NCBI RefSeq assembly: GCF_000218685.1
Contig: NW_006763291.1
Span: forward strand, 1,706,308-1,770,307
Reading direction: 5' to 3'
Source: Serpula lacrymans var. lacrymans S7.9
Lineage: Eukaryota > Basidiomycota > Agaricomycetes > Boletales > Serpulaceae
DNA length: 64,000 bases
Shown: one piece after another, positions 31,859 to 43,606 of the stretch
Layout of the letters: the number at the start of each line of letters is the position of its first letter
How positions within the stretch are numbered: position 1 is the stretch's first letter
Made by a program: the position numbers and the translations under genes
Notes under the pieces: model-generated
Told to the model about the DNA's origin: nothing
Seen by the model: only the letters and a program-made list of their open reading frames with translations
Databases searched by the model: none

Positions 31859-32101
31859 TCAAGTGTACCTATGCAGTTATCGGAACCTGTGGCAATGAGG
31901 AGCTTGGCCATCAAGACTGTGGGGCAGCTGGAGGTGCAGCTAAATGATGAAGGGAAAGTGGCATTGATTGATATATTGTGCACCGATAGTGAGCTCGTCT
32001 CTACTTATCTGGACATGGTTACACAGGAGCCAAGCATTCAGATGACATTGGTGGGTAAGCTGCTGAGGCAGAACACTGCATTTCCTCCCGAGTTGTTGTA
32101 G
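31859..32101 (+). pseudogene. Harbinger accessory (Myb/SANT-like) protein, C-terminal fragment
   Basis: Open on + to TAG 32099-32101; reads NDEGKVALIDILCTDSELVS and TYLDMVTQEPSIQMTLVG. The leucine and acidic pattern resembles the C-terminal end of the second protein (Myb/SANT-like) of fungal Harbinger elements, and it converges on a Harbinger transposase 146 bp away. Assignment rests on context and recall. Confidence 0.45.
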
Positions 32102-32246
32102 CTATATCCATTTTTGAACTGTTTTCATACCACAGATTGGCACATCTGTATTACTGTAAAGTTGTTACAAATGTTTTGAATGAGAAACAATTTTCTGTCA
32201 TTTGCATGTTTACAAATACATTACAAGCACAAATTACTGGTAACGT

Positions 32247-32990
32247 CTACACAGCACCCCTAGCCTGCAACTCAGCACGGTATGGCGTCCATATGTCCAT
32301 GGCAATTTTGTCGCGGCGCAGATTGGCTTCAAGTTGGTTCAGTTCAGTTGGCGGCCCATCAGACAAAGAACAGGTGCTGACCAATGAAGGCATATCTTCA
32401 GAGAATTTGTGGATGTTGTCAGGATTGTGCATCCGGATGTAGTTGTGCAGCATGCACAGGGAGAATGGGATGGGAGCCTGTATGTCCATATTAAATTTGG
32501 GCAGACAGAGGAGGATCTAAAAACAACGCTTGAAGATGCCAAAAATGCACTCTATACAGTTGCGCGCTTGAGTATGTCGCAAGTTAAAGAGCTCTTATTT
32601 GCTCCTGGGCCTGTTGCATAGTCAGAATTAATATATAGAAGAGCAAAGTACTCACCTGAGCCCCACTCAACCCCACTCAGCCCAATGATAGCAAAAGCTG
32701 TGTGGAAGAAGCAAAACCAGCATCTGCCAGGTAATATTTACTGGCAGGAACACAAATGTTGTGGTGGCAAGCATCATTGTAGATAGCTGCATCAGCAGCT
32801 GAACCTTCCCAGCCAGTAAGAATATAGAGAAATTGGAGGTCAAAGCTACAACACGCCAGGCAGTTCTGGGTGACGCTGCCCTTTCAATTTTGTGAGAGAT
32901 GGCATTCTGCAGTGTATGGGGCACAGGCAATCATCGGCACCAATTGCATCCAAAAAAAGGATAAAGCTTTGGGTTACTCAGGATCTTGGG
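32247..32990 (-). pseudogene. PIF/Harbinger transposase, catalytic part, decayed
   Basis: On -, frames in order read QNCLACCSFDLQFLYIL then GWEGSAADAAIYNDA (candidate catalytic Asp), YYLADAGFASS, ELFNLRHTQARNCIECIFG (candidate catalytic Glu) and finally MDIQAPIPFSLCMLHNYI to a stop at 32247. This is the DDE_Tnp_4 domain. Frameshifts and stops occur between blocks, and a GTGAGT at about 32655 may be an intron. The 10385-10840 fragment is the N-terminal part of a related protein elsewhere. Confidence 0.78.
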
Positions 32991-34170
32991 AGGCACAGGG
33001 TTGTTGGCAGATGGTAGATGTACATGATTAGTGTAGATGGGTGCGGACAAAAATGCGAATAGAATTTCCTTGAAATACCTGCAAAATCATTAGAAAAAAT
33101 GAGTAAAAAATAAGATACAAACAACCTACTTTGATATAGTGTTGTTGGCACGTTGATGTCCGCTATTTTACATATTTCAACTTTTGATGGTCTTGATGGT
33201 CTTGATCTGCATTGGAGCAGTTAGAGTAATTTGAGCGTGCAATTCTTAGCAAGCTTAACTCTCTTATATGTCTTGATATGTCTTAGTCCTCATTCTAACA
33301 CCGTCTAAGTCTTCAAAGTCACTCAAAGAAAAATGCACCTTTCCTGATGTACAAGACAAATCTTGAAATACCTGGAAATTTGGCCTATTCAAACCCATCT
33401 GATTTTTGATGATTTTTACAGATATTTTCACTAATTTCTATATATTTCAAGGTATACATTTGCGACTTTTCACTGGGATTGCACGGTAAGATGCACTGGT
33501 ACTTGAGAGAAATACATCGATTTGGTGGATGTTTCCGTTCTCGCAGGGACAATTCTACATCATTCAGGATTATTTTTATTACGTACAGGCACCCGCGTGG
33601 GTACCGGCTTGTACAACATCACTAGAAAAAGCGGTTCCAGCTACTACTAACTGTGGACATGACCCAAAGAAGTTGTGCATAGCCTGAGGAATCAGCTGCC
33701 CAAGGACATTATCTGGAGCCAGAGAAATCTCACGGAGAACTATGTTCTCATTGGGTCTACTACTAATTAAGCTGCGGCAGATGGGGCTGCGCTTTACCAA
33801 AAATAAGGCTTGTCCGATTATCAAGGCAGCGCTGGAACCAAGTTTGGATGCGGCCTCCGCAGAAGCTGTGACCGCATTTTGGCATGCTGAAGAGAGGCGG
33901 GTAAGTGATATATGCAAGGATGAACAGGAGTTACTCAACACGAAAGGCTGGAGCATATGCTGAAAGCATATATTGCATTTTAAATGCTGTTCTAACATTA
34001 CATCAAACTGAGTGACAATGCCAGTTAGTCAACTTTTAGCAAAGATAAAGACAAATCATACCTTTTGCAAAATCTCCCCACAGATACCTACATAATCTGC
34101 GGCAATTGTGCAGTAGGTGTTTACTTTGTTTAAGTATTCATTCAACATATCCGGATACTAAGAAGCAAAA
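32991..34170. other. mostly non-coding remnant DNA
   Basis: Overlapping ORFs occur at 33579-33998 (-) and 33742-33963 (+), neither recognisable. A block at 33345-33480 is repeated in inverted form near 48888-49020. Otherwise AT-rich with no clear feature. Confidence 0.5.
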
Positions 34171-34777
34171 TCAATTACAACAGCAACATATAGTGACTTG
34201 ATGTACCAGTTCTATATCTTGGGAGGAGGGGCATCTAGTTGGTTGTATTGATGCAAGATGTGCCCTGGCCTTCAAAAGGCGGTCTAGAACAGATGGAGTA
34301 ACAAAAGGTGATTCAGATGCGACAGCATTTGCTATAACCATGTTGGATGGCGCTACTATAGATGAATCTAGGTTGTTGATAGCAATCTGATTAGCAGACG
34401 CTGAAAGTTGACTTGAAGATGAGTCTGGCAAAGCCATTGTTTCGAGTCCTTGTCTCCATGCCAGATATCTTCTGCTTCTGTAACGGACTGAAACCTTCGT
34501 TGCACTGATGTCAATAAGTTGAAACCTATATAAGACACTCAAAACTCACCCGTTTGGTTGGGGAAAACAAGATATTGTTGGTAATTGCGGTGGAGACCTC
34601 AGAATTTGAAGTGGATTTGTGCACATTGGTAGCACTGATCGAGGTGGACGTGCAGGTAATAGGATTTGTGGTACGCCCTTGAGCCGTTGATCGGGTAACA
34701 TGGGTAAAGTTGCAAGAACTTGGAGATAAAACCTGATGGGCTCTCTTGATTGACTGGGGAGAACGGTCACAAGGCAT
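34171..34777 (-). CDS. unrecognised Ser/Thr-rich protein, two exons
   Basis: ORF 34777-34526 (MPCDRSPQSIKRAHQVLSPS) probably ends at a GTGAGT donor near 34551 and joins, through an intron of about 50 bp, the ORF 34542-34171 (VSVRYRSRRYLAWRQGLE; LDRLLKARAHLASIQP). Composition is Ser and Thr rich with a basic patch. No domain was recognised. It lies between transposon remnants, so it may be part of an element. Confidence 0.35.
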
Positions 34778-34946
34778 TAATTGCGGAAAATGTAGATGCT
34801 ATTTGCGACATACATCCAGCTTATATCCCACATCAATAATACACAAATTCTTTGAAAAACGCTCGGTTGAATCTTGTGAGAAAAACTGTCAAAGAGTCTG
34901 TTGAGGAGGTCAATATATCCTTTGATGATGTCAGTTAAAGGGTTCA

Positions 34947-35117
34947 TGTTAGTTTTGGTGATTCTGCACCTTTGTGCTACCTAAATATTTTCATTCCTTT
35001 CTTTATCTATTCCTCTATCATTCATTATTGATTGTGTTCTCTAATATTTTGCCTCTGTGGCTGCTTTGTTTATCTTTGTTTACAAAATTTTGGACAGTTC
35101 TGCAGAGTCCAATGCTT
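34947..35117 (+). mobile_element. LTR A, 5' part only
   Basis: Matches the first 170 bp of LTR A (TGTTAGTTTTGGTGATTCTG) up to CAGAGTCCAATGCTT, then runs into the copia leader at about 35120. An internal deletion joined LTR to leader. Confidence 0.85.
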
Positions 35118-35215
35118 CATTTGTACTGTTGCCCATTGTCTTTTCCACTATTCCATCGCCTGTAACTGTCTCCTACATCATTATCTTCGCTCTATCGTCT
35201 TATACAACAACCATC

Positions 35216-35866
35216 ATGTCTGACTCTGATCCCAAGTTCCATCCATTGTCTGGCACTAACTACCCCCAGTGGAGTGGTGAAATGCAAGCTTGGTTGATGA
35301 CCAAGGGACTGTGGAGGCTCGTCTCTGGCGCTGAAAAGTGTCCTGGGACTGATGCTGAAGCACTAGAGAAATGGGAGTTGAGAGCTGAAAAAGCTGCTGG
35401 TGCATTATTTTTCAATGTCACCAAAGAGCAGTACATCCATCTTGATTGCATCATTGATGGTCCTGTCAAGATCTGGGAGAAACTGGCTATTGTGCACGTC
35501 TCCAAGAAGCCTGAGACGAGATTTAACGCCTATGACAACTTCTTCTCTATCAGAAAGAAGGAGAACGAATCCCTGCAGTCTCTTATGACCAGGATTGATG
35601 AAGGCATGCATCAGATTCAAAATCTTCGTCCTACTGGCTTTAAATTGGCTGAATTGGACGATGAACTGACATGTATGGCCATGATTAGGGCGCTTCCTGA
35701 TCAGTATGCCCACTTCACTTCGTTTTTACTGCTTCTGGGGACCTTGGATAAGACCCAGCTCAGGGATGCTTTCCTTGCTAAAGAGGTCAATCGCCGTCAT
35801 CATGCTGAAGTCAATTCTGCCTTGCACTCCTCATCTACGACTGTCAACAACACCTGTACACTGTTA
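35216..35866 (+). pseudogene. copia A-type gag fragment
   Basis: From ATG 35216 it reads in frame through gag (MSDSDPKFHPLSGTNYPQW; LAIVHVSKKPETRFNAYDN; ELDDELTCMAMIRALPDQY) and stops where an inverted LTR A begins. It keeps the frame that copia A lost near 24329, so it helps to define that insertion. About 220 codons, no zinc knuckle. Confidence 0.88.
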
Positions 35867-36187
35867 AGGACAAAGCTTAAAGGAAGTGTCTAACCACTTA
35901 CTGAGAGCTATCAGGGACTTGAAACTAGAGTCTAATGTGAGTAACTGGATTATTAGAGAGTATGACAGGTATACATACAGTACCTAGAGTCCAATGTGAG
36001 TAACTAGAGAATAGGAAGCATTGGACTCTGCAGTACTGTCCGATGTTTTGTAAACAAAGGTAAACAAAGCAGCCATAAAGGCAAAATAATAGAGAACACA
36101 ATCAATACTGAATGGTAGAGGGAATAGATAGAGAAAGGAATGAAAATATGGAAGTAACACAAAGGTGCAGAATCACCAAAGCTAACA
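35862..36187 (-). mobile_element. LTR A, inverted
   Basis: On -, TGTTAGCTTTGG ... GTCCTTAACA, 326 bp with a few small indels against the 320-bp form. Flanks TACAC and TATAA do not match, so it is not a clean solo insertion. Confidence 0.88.
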
Positions 36188-37622
36188 TATAAAGTTTACC
36201 TTCCACACCCAGAATACTAAGCACTCCTTAAAGGTGACAATGGTAATTGGTGGGGTTTTGCATATGTAGTCCAGCAGTAAATGTGTGAGGAATAGGCCCA
36301 CTGTGTGCAGAATGGTCAGCTGACATTGTTTTAGTTTATATTGAGCATTGTTCAAGCTGACTAGGGACTTATGCAAACCATTGCCAAGCTTGGAGGAAAT
36401 ACATTCTTTATAAGTACATAAAAACTAAGTAAAAGGGCAAAATGAGAATTCCTGAGGTACAATATATGTCAGTTTTAAGGTAATCTCTACAGAATGTAAT
36501 GTAACATACTTCAACTCCTACCCAAGAGGGTATAAAAACAACTGAGGTATTTTTATACTGAACCTCCTAGTACTCATAGTTGGAGGTGCTAATTGTGTTT
36601 GTTTTGTCCTATATTTAGCAGTGTTAAAGTGGCCTCAGTGACTTTACGTATACAGACACAATTATGAATTATACTAATGTACAGCCATATAAAGTTATGC
36701 ACTTTGACAAAATGCTGAACAAATATATTATTATAAAAAAGTATGAAGTTATACAACTATATAAGTTTACACATACTAACAAAATGCTGAGTAAATATAA
36801 TATTAATAATACATGGCAAAATTTAATACCTTATCACAATTTTCTGGATTTCTAACATTTAAACAAGTCCAGTATTTTTGAGGTACCAAAGATATCATCT
36901 TACCAATATATGGAGCAAAATGTGAGTGTACCAAATTTGTTACAATAATTTATTGTTTTGTTTTCATGCAAATAGCCACAAAATATTGGCAAAAGTACAA
37001 TGTTCTGGCAATATCAAAGTTGTGGCAGGTATTTTGATAAGCATACAAATGTTCAACATTTGCAAGAGCAAACTATAAACAATTGCCACTGTTTTGTGAA
37101 GTAAAATATATATGGATTTATTTGCCAATTATTATTAATAACATGACACCTGATATGATATCACAATATTGACAATTTTTTTCAGCACAGATTTTGTATC
37201 TTGATTGAATATTAAATGCTGCAAAATGTTAACAGAATTTATATTTTACAGCCCACTAAAAAAGTAACAAACATTTTGAAACATATTTTAAACATTGCTA
37301 CTATGTTTTGTGTGGGAATATGTTAACAAAAGTATGTTTTTCTGAAAAAATCTTGTAGGCCCAAAATGCAATCAAATATTTTAACCACTTTCAACCTTTT
37401 GTATCAATTTTGGGTGTGACAAAAGTTGGTTATGCTTGATGTGTAAGTACATATAACATTTTGTGGCTCTTTTAGGTCCAACAGCTTGAATGTCTTGTGA
37501 TTGTCACAAAAGATAGGTTTAGTTTATTCTCACAAAAATGTCATGGTCAACCAAAGGCCAAAATGGGATAGTATTACAATAAATGAATATTTGGAGAGAC
37601 ACTGTCAATGTAATATGTAGGA
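36188..37622. other. AT-rich DNA without genes
   Basis: High A+T, many short frames, no motif. The 36480-36660 stretch (TATAAAAACAAC, GGAGGT) vaguely resembles LTR ends seen near 37910, but no full element could be framed. Confidence 0.5.
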
Positions 37623-37858
37623 TGTCAAAACCGGGTTTATCTCTGCTAAAGAAGCCATTGTTCTCCATGGAGCATAGCCACCACTCCGTGGAGTCACCAT
37701 AGTTATCCTAGAAGCACAATTGCACTTCTAGGAGTCATTACACCTTAGCAAGTAGCACCTCGGACTATAAGTAGTAGGGGGTTTAGTATAGGAATACCTC
37801 AGTTGTTTCTTTAGCCTCTTGGGCAGAGGCTGAGTTTCACTTGGATATATTATAGGAA
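37623..37858 (+). mobile_element. LTR D, shortened copy
   Basis: Begins TGTCAAAACCGGGTTTATC and shares CAGCCATTGTTCTCC-type and AAGTAGTAGGGGGTTTAGTA blocks with the LTR at 57817-58140. The 3' end is degraded after GGCTGAGTTTCAC. Confidence 0.8.
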
Positions 37859-38424
37859 AAAAGATGATTGTATTCTATGCCACACTGGGAACTTACCTGC
37901 TGTATTTATCTCTTATAAAAACAACCTCAGTATACTTTAGGAGCATTTTAATGCTGAGTCACCAATAGCATAACAGTATAATTTGGATATTCCTGTCCAG
38001 CTGTTCAGATATCCCTGTCCTGTACTAACTTGGGGTGACCTTATCCCCTGCTGGGATTTGTTGGTGGAATGACCCCATGTTATTTGGAGGTATGTTTGGG
38101 CTGAACTGGAATGATCCCATTCACACCCTGTGTTTTGATTGGGCAGATTGGTGCAGGATTATCCTCTGTAAAAAACACAAAGCTGGGTAATATTCTTTAA
38201 GTCTATACAGTCTGCCAACTGTCTATGTCACATGAGATTGAGAATGACATGGGACCTTTTGTGTATCACTCACTTGAACTAGTGCTGCTATGGTCCAGTT
38301 TTGTCCAGCTTTTAGCACCTATTAGAAGGACACATAACCAGACCAGGGTTCAGTTCAAGTAAATAGTCTGCTAGACCAAACTCATGGGAACTATTCACAC
38401 AGGTCTGGTTCCAATATTCTGCAC
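37859..38424. other. non-coding spacer
   Basis: No ORF or repeat recognised between LTR D and LTR H. Confidence 0.5.
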
Positions 38425-39072
38425 GGTCATATCCATGCCACAGGCTATGATTTCTGGACCTCCAAAAAGTCAAAGATTCCCAAGTCTAAACTCCCAAATC
38501 TTTGGTACTCTCGGAATTACACCCCTCGTGTTTGGCCGCTCGGCATAGTCTTGTATCTCACCCCCACATGGTACTCTGGATTTCTACTCTGATTCTCCTG
38601 CACTGGACTTTTAGTCTGCCATACATTTTCTCCTCACATTCTTATACTCCTCATAGACTGTGTAGTTTAGACCTTATGATACACTCCCCCCATATACAAT
38701 TTCCCTCCGCTAGAAAATTGTCTGCATGGAACTCTGTATCTACACTACAAGTTACTCTTTGCAAACTCCAAACCCTCCGATACTATATAAGCCATAGCTC
38801 CTGTACTCCATTCCTGCAGTTCAAATATTAACTAGTTCCTCCCACCTTTATTAAAGTCTTTTTCTAAGTTTTCCCGCTTTTCTCTGAAGGACTTTTACTC
38901 CTCTCCACCTTTCATTCTCTCCTCTCACCCATTCACTCCTTTGAGTTAGGGACCAAGGTCCACGGAAGGGCCTAGTGCACGAGCAAAGTCAACTTCCAAC
39001 CTTGTACTCCGCTCTGTTCACCCTATCTCCATATTCTGAACTCCAATCACTCCAAAGGTCACGGTTTTGACA
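38425..39072 (+). mobile_element. solo LTR, family H
   Basis: 648 bp ending GGTTTTGACA; start is GGTCATATCC, where the sister copy has TGTCATATC. TGCAC flanks both ends (38420-38424 and 39073-39077). A TATATAAGC box at about 38784 and the GACCAAGGTCCACGG block near 38950 are shared with 61052-61700. Confidence 0.88.
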
Positions 39073-39077
39073 TGCAC

Positions 39078-40111
39078 TTTGAACACAAAATGAATACAAT
39101 ATATTTAGTGATTGACATGGTGGAGGTGGAAGTGAATCAATGTCATCAATATTATTGTAGAATACAATCTGTCATGCATCATGGAGCTGCCCATCAGGGC
39201 CAACAACACACTGGTCAGACATTGGTGATGAGACAAATAAACTTATCTGTTTGAATTTGTATTTGAGAGAAGTGATTGATGGAGGTATGTTCAGAACTGT
39301 TCAGAACCACTAAAAACAGTCCAGAAACCAGCTTCCCCTGTGCAAACCAGGAACATAATTTGTGTCTGGTTTTCTGGATTCTCTGAACCTCTGACCAAAC
39401 TCCTTGAAACCAGACTGAAATTCGCATCCAAACTTTGGTCCTAAAATAGACTGCAGCAGGATTGACTTGAACAAACTCAGTGAACATATGACAAACACAA
39501 GACAGCCACATATTGCATTGCATCAGAAAAATGAATGATCCAATAAAAATGATACAACCTGGTATTAGCATTATATGTGATGTAGATATAGGAATTAAAA
39601 CCTGCTATAGTTGCAGTGTGATAGAGGAAAATAATTGATAATTTTCATGAGATTGAAAATAAATCTCATCACTCAGCAACATGCAGTATACACAGATTGC
39701 TCTGGGAGATGTTGAGCTTGCAAAATCTTCAGAATAAATTTCTTGGTGATCATGACAAGAAATTTTTTTTTGAATTTGACCTCTTTTGTCCCATGCATTG
39801 TTTCCCTTGGAAAATGTGTTAGACTTTATGTAACAGATATAAGATCTTCATTCAGATCATTGATTTTTTGTTCCATGGACATGCTGCATTTGACAGAATA
39901 TATATTGTAAAGAAAGCTAGAATCTACCTACATAAAAGATCTATTTAAAAGAATAATATATATCCAATACATCCTTTCCTGTATTAATTGTATCTGGAGT
40001 TTGATGATATTTCCCATAACTTGTACATTCTCAAAGTATAAATGACTGAAATTGTTTTCATTGGTTGAGCTAGTATTCTCACATTTAAACATCAATCCCC
40101 CTGATACCATG
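39078..40111. other. AT-rich DNA without genes
   Basis: The ORF 39571-39215 (-) is probably chance; no family resemblance. The sequence just before 40112 (CCCCCTGATACCATG) resembles one at 43175 (CCCCCTGACACCATG), a short repeated motif next to LTR-like DNA. Confidence 0.5.
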
Positions 40112-40406
40112 TGACAGTGTCATATTGGCAAAGCCAGATAAACCCGGTTTCTGCTGAAGCAGCCATTGTTCTCCTAGGAGTCATTATACTATAGTGAGTA
40201 GCACCTCCGACTATAAGTAGTAGGGGGTTTAGTATAGAAATACCTCAGTCGTTTCTATAGCCTCTTCGGCAGCAGCTGAGGTACGTTACATTACATTTAT
40301 CAGAGATTACCTTAAACTAACATCCATTGTAGTTTCACATAGGTGAATAATAAAGTTGTTTCTATAGCCTCTTGGGCAGCGGCTGAGTTTCACATAGTTT
40401 TATTAC
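40112..40406 (+). mobile_element. LTR D, second copy
   Basis: Shares AAGTAGTAGGGGGTTTAGTA, the CAGCAGCTGAGGTACG-type block and the GGGCAGCGGCTGAGTTTCAC end with 57817-58140. Ends TTTTATTAC. A segment with the two central Cys-Ala-rich repeats of the 57817 copy is shortened. No clear duplication. Confidence 0.82.
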
Positions 40407-41838
40407 TGAACTTCCCTAGCACTTATCCTCCTCTCTTGAAACAGTGTGGCTATGGAGGAGTCTGGAGGACATGTTGAAATACAGAGACTTTACAATAGTG
40501 AACACTCTGTGTGAAATGTTCTCACAATCTTTGGGGTAAAATTTAAAGCCCACACTTTTGCCACATAATTTTCACTTTTCACATCTCAAAAACACACATT
40601 TTGACTTTATCTACGACACCAACACTTTCCTTGCAGGACAAGATCACCCTGAGGCAGAATAGGACAGGTAGATCCCACAACAGGAACAGAATTATCTAAT
40701 AGCATACTTAGGCTGCTGGTGACTAAGCATGACAGGGAAAAATACTCCTGAAATGCACTAAGGTTATTTTTGCAACATATAATCATAGGTAAATTCCCTG
40801 CAGCTTAAAATATCATTGTCCTTTCCCAGCAGTTTCCATTTTTGACATGTTGCAGCATTTTGCTTGTAAATTAACTATTATATTATGGTAGGACCTGGAC
40901 AAACCTAAGGTTGAATTGGGACAGTGATTCAGAGTAAATTGTATGGTATCTTTGTGCATATTTCAGTTCAGATATTTAGATAAAGCTGCACAATTCAAAA
41001 AGATATGATATCTTTTGGATCAGTGCATTACATGTACTTGTGATATATCTCTGCCTGATTGCAAGAGTGTTATATCATTTAAAATAAGATGAGCTTAAAT
41101 GAAAGCTATTGTAATCCTGCAGATTTATATGCTTAATATTGTCAAATATCTTGCATTCCTCTAAATATAAGCCATTTTAAGTAATATTAATAGAAATTCA
41201 GGGTGGATAAATATATTTTGTGATATACAGTAAATTATATAATAAGTAGGAATGAAAAAGTTACATAGTCAGTTAAGGAAAAAGATATGGTTAAATTATC
41301 TCCTAATCAACTGAATTTAATCAAGTGAATTTGTACATGGTTATATGTCACAATTAGTTATACCAATTTTTGGTCAAAGTATCCTCCATCAATCTATAGT
41401 ATATGAGATTACACTAGAAGCTGGACAAATTGAGGTTTAATTGAGAGCAAACACCATTTGAGATTTTTATCATGTTATAAATGATAAAGGCAGGTAGTGG
41501 GGATAGGCAATGCTACACCAATTCAAAACTCCGCTGGTGAGAAAGCGTGTAGAGGAAGTGACTGAAATGTATGACCACCAAGCATATCCACGTAGGACGC
41601 GCAAATAGTGTCAACTTTGTATGGAGACATTGGTAGGAATTCAATACCTGCGTGTAATCTCCACAACAATTTTCTAAAAAGCTCGTGTCTTGCATGAAAA
41701 CATGCCATCCAGTGATGTTGGATGATATAATTTCAAAGGTTTCTCATGGACACTACATTTACTCATTCAATTCTCATCAAATGCACACGTCGACGCGCTC
41801 GAACGGCTACATTGTAGCTAGGGGAATGGAGGAGGCTG
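40407..41838. other. AT-rich DNA, one unassigned ORF
   Basis: Mostly non-coding. On -, 41708-41523 reads FRKLLWRLHAGIEFLPMSPY and YVDMLGGHTFQSLPLHAFSP, which looks like real protein but was not recognised. It may be the end of a gene divergent from 41839. Confidence 0.4.
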
Positions 41839-42825
41839 TTGAGCATGTATATTAGTTGTTATGTAAGCATATTGGCCTGCATTGCGTTGCATCAACGAGT
41901 CAACAAGGCACTACATCTGTGGTGCATGGCCCTCATTCACTATCAGGACCAATGGAAACCCTCTAAAAAGCAAACCAGAGGACAGAAATATCAACTTGCA
42001 CTCTTGCATAGTCGCAACCGCTTGAACAAGGAAAACAATACCTTTAATACTTCCAGCACCGCCTCAAGGCCCAGCCCTATTTCCCAAAATAACCATCAGC
42101 TCAATCTCCAACTTCAGACCATACGGGTGTTTACTTACGAGAAGAAGTACTGTAACGAGCGCTGAAAATTGAAACGAGCTCGAAGTTCTGTTGATGATCT
42201 TCGGCAGCAGTTGCAGAAGGTCAAATCTATGCACATTGAAGAAGCTACAACCCATACGGCAACACAGCAGGAACTTACCGTAACAAAGACAGTATTACAG
42301 CATGCACAAGAACGCAATGTAGTGTTGTCAAAACGGAACCATGCACTTGTAATGCATGTTGCACGAGCTCCGAAGCAAAAGGCACATGCAGTCCAGAGAG
42401 CATTGGAGAAGGCTATTGAAAAGGTCAAAGCAACAGGCCCGGGCACATGGTATGATCAACTGGTAGTCGCAAAGGAGCATAAAAAGAACAGATGCAAGCA
42501 GGCAAAAAATGACGCAGTTGATGCCAAAGTTGCTGCCATTGTGCCTCGACTTGAAGTCGCAGCTATACCAAAGATGACTGTCGCGCAAATCACGCTGCAG
42601 TTACAATGGCACCGACATTTCGATCCAAAGGTGCCACCAAACAGTGAAATCGGCATACTGAAGGCCGGGAAGGTGAAGGCGTTGGAGGCCGCCGTCAAGC
42701 ATTATAATTCTGGAAAGGCTCGCCTGTGTACTTGCGTTGTGTGCAAGGTTGTCGAAGAGAGCGGCGCGACAGATTTAGCTTCAGAGTCTCAGTCAGGGGA
42801 TGGTAGCGACCATGATGAGTTTTGA
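41839..42825 (+). pseudogene. coiled-coil protein with Cys tail, one in-frame TGA
   Basis: Two ORFs in one frame (41839-42165 and 42169-42825) are separated by a single TGA at 42163-42165 between R and KLKRARSS. Read together they give about 328 codons: a basic N-terminal part, a long heptad-like helix (VDDLRQQLQKVKSMHIEEAT; QELTVTKTVLQHAQERN), a Lys-rich middle (KEHKKNRCKQAKNDAVDAK), LQWHRHFDPKVPPNSEIG and a CTCVVC motif, ending in an acidic tail. The composition is normal for coding DNA. I know similar coiled-coil ORFs from Agaricomycete transposons but cannot name a family. The TGA may be a CGA (Arg) lost by deamination. Confidence 0.5.
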
Positions 42826-43606
42826 GCGTCGAAAGGAGGATTAAATTCATTCAAACTAGCTAGTACATCAGCTCCATTATCAATTGTAGTTTACCAGGTT
42901 GCTTTTGTAGTCCCTCAATGAGATGTGAGCTTGAATTCGAGCGTCGGGAGAGAATGTACAATGGCATAGCGAATTTGCTACCTTAGGTGCACACATTCTG
43001 ATTACATAAGCTCACACTTTTCTGACTGGTGTTGCCTCCCCCCACAGGTAGTATTGTATTCTGCTTTATGGCTATTAGTAATATTGATGATGTATTGATA
43101 TTGGCTACATTTATCACCATCAAAGTATATCTTCCTTGGTTATCGTTTATGCAAGAATTATCTTTTCAGTAAAGCCCCCCTGACACCATGTGACATGTGA
43201 CAAACGTCTGGGATTATCACCATAACAAATGGTCTGATACCATGGGAAAATCCCAGAAGGGTGGTATTATCCCACTTCTGGGATGATACCAGGAAAAACA
43301 AGCTCTTAGCTTTATACATTTATACAGATAGTTGAAGCTAAATGCTTATGTTTTGGGGGTGACTGAAGTGGTTTGCTACACTGTACGGTAGACTATTCCT
43401 CTTTCCCCATTCTATCACATCCTAATTCCAATTCTGTTGTTTCCACATGTTGCCACCTCACAGTTGTCTTACATGCATACGCTCGTCCTAATACAAGACG
43501 CCAGATCTAGGCATTTTGTGAAGCTCTCAGGGAATTGTGCCACGTCCTTCCCCAAAATTTGGAGACTACAATAATTCATGTAGGGTCTCGTATGAGATTG
43601 TATCTG
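42826..43606. other. spacer with LTR-like repeat
   Basis: Bases 43195-43380 (CTGGGATTATCACC; ACCATGGGAAAATCCCAGAA; GGGGGTGACTGAAGTG) recur in shorter form at 58143-58240. Otherwise no gene. The 3' end of the AsnRS transcript probably reaches here. Confidence 0.5.

Noticed and set aside
39215..39571. Membrane protein gene on -
   Set aside because: AT-rich region, overlapping frames, no support beyond an open frame.
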